64,000 bases of DNA, from the NCBI GenBank assembly GCA_950295325.1, contig OX485805.1, forward strand, positions 22,865,501-22,929,500. The letters are read 5' to 3'. How positions within the stretch are numbered: the first letter of the stretch is position 1; each line of letters begins with the position of its first letter. The DNA is from Polytrichum commune. Lineage: Eukaryota; Streptophyta; Polytrichopsida; Polytrichales; Polytrichaceae. Both the position numbers and the translations under genes were made by a program. The notes below the pieces were generated by a model that saw only the letters and a list, made by a program, of their open reading frames with translations, had not been told where the DNA came from and made no database searches. Shown here piece after piece: positions 55,810-64,000 of the stretch.

Positions 55810-58536
55810 TAGAAACAAATTTGGACAATTCTTGATGTCCACGTTTTGCAAGTATGTTGTATTTTTCTTATAGATTTACATATGATGATGCAATAATGGA
55901 TTTTTTTTGAAAAAAAATTGGTTGATGAAAATTCTTGGGGAATGATACATTTGACATCCTACAATGAGGAGTTCATGAGGAATAGAGAATATTGGGATGC
56001 AATTTAAAACCATGATGATGGGAAATCACAAAGGAAGATAGTTTTAAGACGCAATGTGAAGATGTAAAGCATATTTTCATCCAATATTGGCAGTTCATCC
56101 ATTTTGTAGGATTTGCAGGGATTGTTTTTGATAAAAATTTCTATGGAAAAATCGCATTTTTTTTAAAGAAATGCAAATTAGTGATAGATCACCGTATTAA
56201 ATATCACTCAGTAGGAGTGCCATAACTTGCTTTCAAGTGGATCAAGCTACGTTTGGTTCATTACACTAGTTTAATGTTTGCAGAGAGTGTGTAATTATAT
56301 ATGTTTCCAATGGTGGAAAGTAATGCATGCAAATTTGATGTGTATTAGTGATGGGATTGGGATATGAAATGTGAAAAGAGAGATGATGCTTGTTGTGCAC
56401 CAACATGTAGACAAGACACTTTCATCCTCAAATTTGGTGAATAGAAAACGGATATGGCTAAGCTACTAAGGGGTGTTGCCCCCCATGTCAACCCTTTATT
56501 GCCACAAGGAGAATTCCAATGCACTTTGAACTAATATACCACCATGTATGTTGACTCTTGAGGGTACGTGATTCAACCCATTATCACCAACATCATTTTA
56601 TAGTTGGCTGGTTGTATGTGAAGACCGCCTCCATCATGAAGACCATGTAGTAATTTTGTTCTTTCCAAATTGAATAGATCCGATGGTCGCAAAGGTGAGA
56701 ATCCCGAGTTGGGGTGGTTAGCGATTTTATTTTATTTTATTATTTTATTTTATTTTTAAAACATTTGCCTAGAATTGGATGAGATGTCAGATGGAGAAGG
56801 CCAATCAAAAGTAGAAAATTTGACAAATAGGTAGGTATTACATAGAAAACATATGTGAGATTTCAAATGTTCAAATTTGGAGGTCATATGCCTATTGTAG
56901 AGGTGGTCAAAGTTCAATACTGCATGATGAGTGTCTCTTGTGAGTTTGAATGCCAGTTTTGAAAGTTTTAGTGATCTCCTCCAAGCTTAATTTAAAAAAA
57001 ATCTAGGGCATCATTCTTGGTTGAATTAAAACAACATCAAACAAGACTTGCACCCATCTATTCTTGAAATATATTAAAGGACTTCCAACCCAAATGGGGG
57101 TTTTGAATAAAGATATGACTTGGCTCCTCAATGACTCTCCCATTTTGAAAGAGAGTACGTGGGGCTACTAGTGGTAATAAAGGGTTAAATTGAATTCTTA
57201 AAATCAAGATGCTCAATGCTTTTGTACGATGACAATGAGAATCACAAAATGGAGGGTGCAATGTGCTTGATGTTGTCCTTTTGAGTTCATTACAAACTTT
57301 CAAGTGTGAGAATATAATATTATATTTGTCTCAAAACTACACATGGTGATGTATAATGAAATTATGTAATAATACAACAATCATCATCACAAAATATTTG
57401 AGAACTAGTTGTATAATGTGACACATGATATTAAAAAATAGGTTGCTACTTTGAAGTTTGAATAATAAATTTTTGAAGACAAAATTACCATGTTGAAAGA
57501 ACATCATTTCCGATCAAAATATTATAACATAATAACAATGCCTCCAAATTTTTTGTAGCGGATTAACATTAACATACTAGTCTTTAGAAGGATATCAAGA
57601 GTGGTTGGGTTATTTTTAATTGCCTATTGTATCCACAAAATACGTGTGCATCTGAACATTAAATCAAAAAAATGTGGAATCATGTATCAAGAGATGAGCT
57701 AGATATGAAGTCACAAAGTACTTGATGCTTGATGTAGGGAAGCATGAGTGCAACATGTAGATGAACAAATAATTACATGTTGTTGCATATATGAACCTAT
57801 GTTGCATTTTTGTTGTTATACATGATCCAAGGTCCAAGAGACGAATTGAGTGCACCACAATGATAAGTATAAACCATACAATGAAGCAAAAGTTGCCTTG
57901 TGAAACCATCAAGAATAGCAACTCAAAAAGTTGTGGAAACCGAATGATTTGTTCACCTTGAGTCTCATTAGTGTTGAAGATTCACACTCCCACTCCATTG
58001 GTATTGTGCTCGCAACAAGCAAAGCTATATAAGATATTGCCATCTCAATTAAAACCTCTACATAAATTATGCCTTAAAAAAATGGAAACTCAAGTCTCCA
58101 TGTGACACACAAGTGCCACTTTCTTGCAAAGTGAATATTTTTTGTTAATTGCAAATCACTTACAAAAATTTGCCATCCCCACAAACAATCAATTGATTCA
58201 TATATACACACCGTTGACGATGGTCAATGTTTAGTCAACAAGTAGGCACGCTAGGGACACTTGCAATGATGCAAAGAGAATGGGAGACTAGGAATCTCAT
58301 TATTATAGGCAGGTGGGCAACCATGCCATGATTACCTTAAAATAATAATAAGGCAATATCAAGAAACTCCTCGCCATGCAACTTCAATGCATAACATGCA
58401 TCATCATAACCTAGTTCGGGTCGGGACCTATGAGTATGTACACACATGCTTTGAAGCTTCTTCAAGTCTCAATTTCACGGCGGAATACCTAAAAACTAGG
58501 CTTCGGCTTAATTATGGCTTCGTGAATTGCAGTGAT
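55810..58536. other. No gene recognised
   Basis: AT-rich with an (TTTTA)n tract at 56725-56757. The longest frames are under 90 codons and without motifs. Confidence 0.5.
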
Positions 58537-58756
58537 TGGGGAGGTTTTTGGGCATAATCGGTTGAGATCCTAGTGTTTCCAAGTCCAACCGGTTACATGT
58601 TGACATCCTTCGGTTTTTCGGTTTTCCTTTATTAAATTGGGGTATATTTAAGAAATTCCTCTAAAATGATCGGTAATTTCCTTTCGGTCTTGAACTTCAA
58701 TCGGTTATTTTCCAAACTCAACCGGTTCATATGTAGCTAACTGGTGGTTCTCCCCG
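58537..58756 (-). repeat. ACCGGTT element A, copy 3 (~220 bp, minus orientation)
   Basis: The reverse complement runs from cggggagaaccaccagttag, through gaaccggttgagtttgg and catgtaaccggttggacttg, to gcccaaaaacctcccc. Flanks gatt (left) and gatc (right) are a possible but weak target duplication. Confidence 0.75.
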
Positions 58757-61700
58757 ATCATAGTTCCATTGTTGGTGTATCTTGTTTTTGTTTTTGGATT
58801 TTAAAATTTTTTTTGGAACAAATTAAAAATCCTTTGCTTGTGGAGGGGAAAAAATAAAACCCACACAAGGGGGAATCCCAAAATTGGGATCTGTGGAGGC
58901 ATTTAAGAAATACGACTCATGGATCATTGTTTCTCTAGTGTATAACAAGATTGCTCCTTTATCCTTACCTATGCATACATCAATTCCTACCAAATATGTC
59001 CAAGACATAACATTACTTAGTTGATGAGTTGTGTTGCTGGGCCCCGCAACAAATTCGAGAATAAAGCCTCTAGATGTTGGAATCCTAGTGCTCCAGACTA
59101 CATTTCAAGTCACGGTAGCTGAACACAACTCATCGGCTGAGTACTGTTATGGACATCTTGCTTGAGAACATCTTGATTTTGTCAAAATTTGCCTTGATTT
59201 TAAATCATAGTCTGGCTTGCCCTAATCCACTGAGTGGAGCAAACTGACTTGGAAGACTTTATGAGAAGGCCATTTCTCCATCCATTTTTATGGGTCGTAA
59301 CCACTAGGAGGAGTTGAAAAGTAGAGCATTTAAAGAGTTGTGATATACAATATTATTTTCTAGGCTTTTTTTTGAGAACTAGTACCAAAAAAAAAAGTGG
59401 GAGAGAAATTGTGAGCAATCAAAGGATCCCATCCATATGATTGAAAACTCAAATTGTCTTTGAGTTCTTCTTTGATACATTTATTGATGAAATTCATCGT
59501 GATCAAAAATCTAATTGTGTTGACAAGAAATTTATAATGAGTGGTTGAATATTTAGATACCATAGATTGGTCAAAATTTGCAAGCTTAAGATTATCTTCA
59601 AGTGATCACACTGTCAAATGTCACTTGAGATGTGAGCATTTTGTGAGGTATAGAAGATGCTTATCCACATAATTTCATGATCAAACATTTGAAGTAGATA
59701 GACAATTTCCATAGCTATGTATGGGAAACGAGTGACTAAAAACCATATTTCAGGCAAGATCCAAAGGAAGTTCAAGTCACGGACAAAAATAGAGAGGCCT
59801 TGTAGGCTTTAGGGGTTAAAAATGAGGGTTTTTGTGACACCATTGTGGAATATCTTCCATCTGCTTGTTGTTGTATTCAAATCTTGTTAACCAAATTTTT
59901 AGACCCACATTTTCGAGCTCCAAATCTTTGATCCCAATGTTTCCTCAAAAACTTTTCTCTATCTAAACTCCTCCCGATTGCAATCCATATGTAACATCGT
60001 GAATAAGTTGTACAAGTGAAACTGTCAATCACATTCAATCATGTGATTAAAACCATACAATAAACACATAAGGGACAATATATTGATAATGTTAATACCA
60101 TGATATTATATATTTTGGGGTGGAACTTGATTTTACATTAGACAACTTACACATTAATTTTACAAGTCTATCTTTTTCCTTCTTCATGAAATTAGATGGA
60201 GATAAAGAAATCGGTATATGCAAATGATACGATTATAGTTTGATATAGCAATATGTAAATGTTCGGAATCCTACCAAGTTCCACTGAAAACGTCATTTAC
60301 CCGTTCCAGGTTCACACATGAACTCGCGGCTATGATAAAGGTGAAGTGTCCCTCATTCATGCCAACCCTCACGGGCGACATCATCTCTCTCTCTCTAAAT
60401 GCCACTTTATAGCACAAGTACATTTGATGATCTGATGATCTAATTAATGACGGTGCTATTTCCGTAGGCCTCGAGGTTGGAGTACAAAGGAAGGATATCC
60501 TTTGACCGTAATGCAAAGTCCCCATGTCATCATTTCACTCCATTACTCGGTACGTAAAGCTCTTGACATGCAAGTCCCTCGTTCCATCATGGGTGTTGGT
60601 ATTGGGAACAACTTTGATGAATACACTCGGTACTTACTAGATTATCATTATCTTTTAGGTTAAATTTTTTTTGAAAAGGAATTTCCCCATCAAGCTCTAT
60701 CTCGATTCTTGTGACTTGTCCATGGGTAAGAAGTACTCGGATGAGGGAGCGAGGTGGCCTTGTTGTTACCACATCCCTTGGAGTTTGCACTATAGCACCA
60801 TTCCATGCTTCCAAGTTTTAGTTGCTTTTGTATTAGGCTCCGTTTGGTAGCCTTGTCTCTTCCAATCTTTCCCAAGTAATAATTGGCACCCCCCCCCCCC
60901 CCCCGTGGGAACGTGCACTCCAATATGTGCTCCCTCCCATTGTTTCCCAACCACTTGGCAAGGCCCACCCGTGACCAATGATACATGGATGATGGCCATG
61001 GGGTGGCACCCTTCGAATCCATGTTAGCCTTCGAGACGACCAAGATCATGAACACCTATCATGCAAGGGGATTATGACCCATATCATTGTTTGGATATTA
61101 GTCGTACAATATAAACCGCTCACACAACTACTTAATAAGCCAAGGACACACATTGTCCTCCTCTCCTCTCGCTTGTTCTTTGTGAACTTGGGCTCCATTA
61201 GTTTGAGGAGGCCATGAATGATGGAACATGGTTGGTTGTGAGTAACTCCTTCGAAAAAAGGAAAGATAGATAATAAGAAATCAAAAAGTAGCTTAGCGGA
61301 TTGGTTACAACAATCATAATCACCATGAACGTTCAACTCGACGCTAATGGATGCTATCGTAGAGCCATTAGAACTTAGTATACTAGGTATTCTCTCTCCA
61401 TTCGGTGTCACATCTCACATGATGTGTATGAAAGTGATCGACTAGGGACCGATTGAGATGACAACTAGTGGCACTTGAGAGATGGGTCCCGGAAGTGGTC
61501 CATTTTCGAGGGAAAGTGTGAACATGCTTTCGATTGAATTGACAACCATGCAAATTGAATGAGCTTGAAGAAGGGGAAAAAGTAGTTAGAATCCGCGACA
61601 AAATGATTCACTTCCGAATTGGGGCGAAGTCCGTCCTAGTTGTAGTCGAGCAAGCGAGCGAGGGAGGCTGACACATGAGAGTGAAGACTTTTGGCTTTGG

Positions 61701-62920
61701 GAAAGTGGGTTGGGGGGGGGGTGACGGAGTTGAGGATTGACCATAGATGGGCCAATGAGGAGGTCACTAAAGCTTTTGTGCCACTCCATCCTCTTTTTTG
61801 TGTCAGTCACTTATTATTCATTCAAGCTCCCAATCATCTTTGTCCACACTCACACTCCACTTGATGTTTCATCACCTTACTCGCACATTGACACAATTGC
61901 TTGACTCAAGTCTCAAGCACCGGATGTTTCAAGCAAAATTGAGAGTAAGAAGGACAGTATGTGAGTGTTATTCGATTTTTCTTCTTACAATGTTATCCGT
62001 TTCGTACGGATTTCCACATCAAAACTTGTGTTACAATAGCAAATCTACAATGAAGCATCAACAAAAATTGGTTCCCTCATTTTATTCACAAATTTCTCAT
62101 TCTATTTGTCACCTACATGCACATCCTTATCTAAGCAATCCTTGCTTCTCTCATCACTTGTGTATTCCCCAAATAGAATCTCAACCTCAAGAAAAGAAGT
62201 AAATTTTTCTCCTCAAAAGTTTTTAGGTTTTGGAACAAAAACAAAGGAATTCGTTCATGTTTGTTTATTTTGTTTTATTTTAGTGAGAGTGTGTGTGCGC
62301 GCGCGTGCACTACCACAAGTGCTGGAAGCTCGGGGGGGGGGGGGGGTAAGTCATTGGTTGGAGTAGCAATATACGTGCAAACAAATGATAGGGTATTTTA
62401 AAAACATGGGAGCAAAAAATTATAATTGGGCTTAAGAGTAATATAGGGTATCAAAAATGGCACTGGACATCTTTAAAGTACTATAGGGTATGGAATAATA
62501 GGTCATTTGAAATTATAAGTAATGCAAGCCATTTTTCTATTGACCCAAAGTAGAAATTTACATAATGATAGCATGTGAAAAAAAATAAAAATTGAAAGTA
62601 ATACCCCCCTATAAAATAGTTGTTGTTCGCACCTATATCCTTAACTTTTTAACACACTGCCCCCCCCCCCCCCCCCCGAGGCTGGAAGTGGCAAATATGG
62701 GAGGTTCCTTCAAAAATTGGGACCCCTCCTTATTATTTGTGACTTTACAATTCTAGCTTTGGTAGCTCAATATTGGATGACAATATAGGATGAGATGAAA
62801 GACTTTTACATCCCAACATCTATCCTGACCTAAAAAACTAACATGATTGAAATTGGCCTTAGTACACCCCTCCAACCTCAATACAAAGCATTTTATTCAA
62901 ACTAGAGGAGGTTATTGAAG
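58757..62920. other. No gene recognised; long homopolymer runs
   Basis: Contains C16 at 60889-60904, G10 at 61712-61721, G15 at 62332-62346 and C18 at 62660-62677. Minus frames of 121 codons at 60690-61055 and 61046-61411 overlap other frames and lack motifs. The word ggctccgtttggta near 60838 resembles a hAT-type MITE end, but no partner was found. Confidence 0.45.
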
Positions 62921-63180
62921 TTGGGGTTGAGATTGGGTGGGGATATCTTTGACCTCAACTTATAGTTGTCATTCAATATTGAGGTTTTGGGGTAATGAGG
63001 TTGGGGTCAAGGTTGGGATTGAGGTGGAATGTCGTTGACCTCAACCTATATTGTCATGCAATATTGAGATTTTGGGATATAGAGGTTGTGTTCGAGGTTG
63101 AGGTGGAAATTTGGCTCTTCTCCAACCTATGTTGTGATATGGTATTGAGGCATTGAGGTTGGGATGAGATTGGGGTGGCC
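62920..63180 (+). repeat. Degenerate minisatellite rich in GAGGTTGGGGTTGAG
   Basis: About three units of ~90-100 bp repeat gaggttgggg-tgaggttggg, tttgacctcaac-tata and 'ttgtcat-caatattgag-ttttgggg'. No gene. Confidence 0.7.
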
Positions 63181-63409
63181 TTGCCCTAAGAGCAACTCCA
63201 ATCCTATCATCACATCTCCCTCAACACACATGTAAGTGGATATTATCTGGGTACTTAATCACATCCTTCATCTCCAATGAGCAGAATTATAGACAAAATT
63301 GTGAGCATTGATGAACCTATCATAAAACATCAACAAAATTCAGATGGGATAACATACCTCCTTGATTTAGTTATGTTTATCAAAAGTGTATGGATGATGC
63401 TATTTTAAT

Positions 63410-63580
63410 GAATGCATGGGGGTCCACCTAAATGTGTTGACTATCGAGTCTAGAGTAGTTAGTAGATTTGAAGACATAGTCCAATCTCTTTGAAACAAGT
63501 GATTTCATTGTGTATGTTCTTAGAAGTTAGATCCACACCTAACCTTAGATCACTACAAGATAAGTGTCCAATAAAGAAAT
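63410..63580 (+). repeat. Dispersed repeat family D, copy 9
   Basis: Contains ttgactatcgagtctagagt, gacatagtccaatctctttg, ttcttagaagttagatccac, cctaaccttagatcac and ataagtgtcc in family order. Confidence 0.7.
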
Positions 63581-63751
63581 GTAATCAAAGAAGGGCTCAC
63601 AAACCTTGCTTTATAGGGATTGAAGGCATATTGATCAGTAACACCACCTCATCCCATCGCATCTCCTTTAACATTGGTTTGCATAGATTTAGAGGGACCA
63701 ACACGTAGAGAACACACTATTTCAATTTTTGAATGGAAAAGATCATCTACC

Positions 63752-63855
63752 CATAACATTATTAAGATCCATAACATTGCTCTATGGGACTGACAATATT
63801 TTGCATAATATTGTCAGTCCCACAAAACAATGTTATGGATCTTAATAATGTTATG
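63752..63855. mobile_element. Foldback MITE family F, copy 2 (104 bp)
   Basis: The arms cataacattattaagatcca and continuing taacattgctctatgggactgaca pair with the right half (about 47 of 52 positions). The same arm sequence occurs at 24495-24605. A whole-element hairpin with almost no loop. Target duplication not clear. Confidence 0.85.
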
Positions 63856-64000
63856 CCTTGCTCAAGCCTTTTTCAAAGCGTTCTTTACCAATTCTCTCTT
63901 TAGAGTAATCATGAGTTTGCAAGGGCATAGTTAGGCAAGAGCTTAAACACTCAATGCAGATTGGCATGCCCCCCCCCCGATTTTTTAATTTTTTAATATT

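Noticed and set aside
60690..61411. Two 121-codon minus frames
   Set aside because: They overlap each other and other frames, include a Gly run encoded by the C16 homopolymer, and have no recognisable domain.
63186..63260. MITE end TAAGAGCAACTCCAATCC (similar word near 12430)
   Set aside because: No complementary right terminus within range at either site, so an element cannot be delimited.
1..64000. LTR retrotransposon
   Set aside because: No TG...CA direct repeat pair with a tRNA primer-binding site (such as tggtatcagagc) or gag/protease/integrase motif was seen in any frame.

Overview
This 64 kb window looks like gene-poor, repeat-rich nuclear DNA of a plant. It is AT-rich and has dinucleotide microsatellites, many small terminal-inverted-repeat elements with 3-bp TAA/TTA target duplications (Tourist/PIF-Harbinger style), a pogo-like element with TA duplications, LINE remnants and a 5S-rRNA-derived sequence. 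I cannot name the species. No intact protein gene, tRNA gene, CRISPR array or bacterial-type operon is visible. Nearly all open frames are short and lie in repeats. The one candidate for a real gene is a short transit-peptide-like exon on the minus strand near the left edge (985-1170), and it is weak.

Layout. 0-8 kb: pyrimidine-rich possible gene edge, microsatellites, copies of a dispersed repeat, one GGCC-ended MITE (4424-4815). 8-17 kb: a ~240-bp tandem repeat running into an L1-like LINE tail (8954-9130), a minus-strand 5S-derived sequence (10265-10350), a heptamer array, further dispersed-repeat copies and a 512-bp MITE (13999-14510). 17-26 kb: a 389-bp MITE with an inverted partial copy, a 1.17-kb PIF/Harbinger-like element (21141-22308) carrying a 33-bp minisatellite, a 498-bp MITE, a foldback MITE and a 5'-truncated LINE tail (24776-25620). 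26-35 kb: a satellite built from a 158-bp MITE plus flank, whose last copy holds a mariner-like element; a 232-bp hairpin MITE; and a three-level nest of TIR elements (32092-~34900). 36-45 kb: a degenerate LINE zinc-knuckle region, a ~160-bp-arm inverted repeat (39700-40025), a decayed ~145-bp tandem array, a SWIM zinc-finger remnant (43448-43780), and the better copy of the LINE with RNase H followed by a PD-(D/E)xK restriction-like endonuclease (43807-45150). 45-64 kb: a 521-bp MITE with near-perfect TIRs, three ~215-bp ACCGGTT-rich elements, a pogo-like deletion derivative (49244-50230), a ~330-bp tandem array, the free 158-bp MITE (55648-55805), long poly-C/poly-G runs and a second foldback MITE.

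The sequences here do not act together in a pathway. They are successive layers of mobile-element insertion, tandem amplification and decay, and many insertion events can be ordered from target duplications and from matching empty copies inside the same window. The strongest unusual signals are the RNase H + restriction-like-endonuclease LINE (Dualen/RandI-like domain order), the MITE-seeded satellite whose length arithmetic closes exactly at 158 bp, the three-deep transposon nest, and the long near-perfect inverted repeat at 39.7-40.0 kb.
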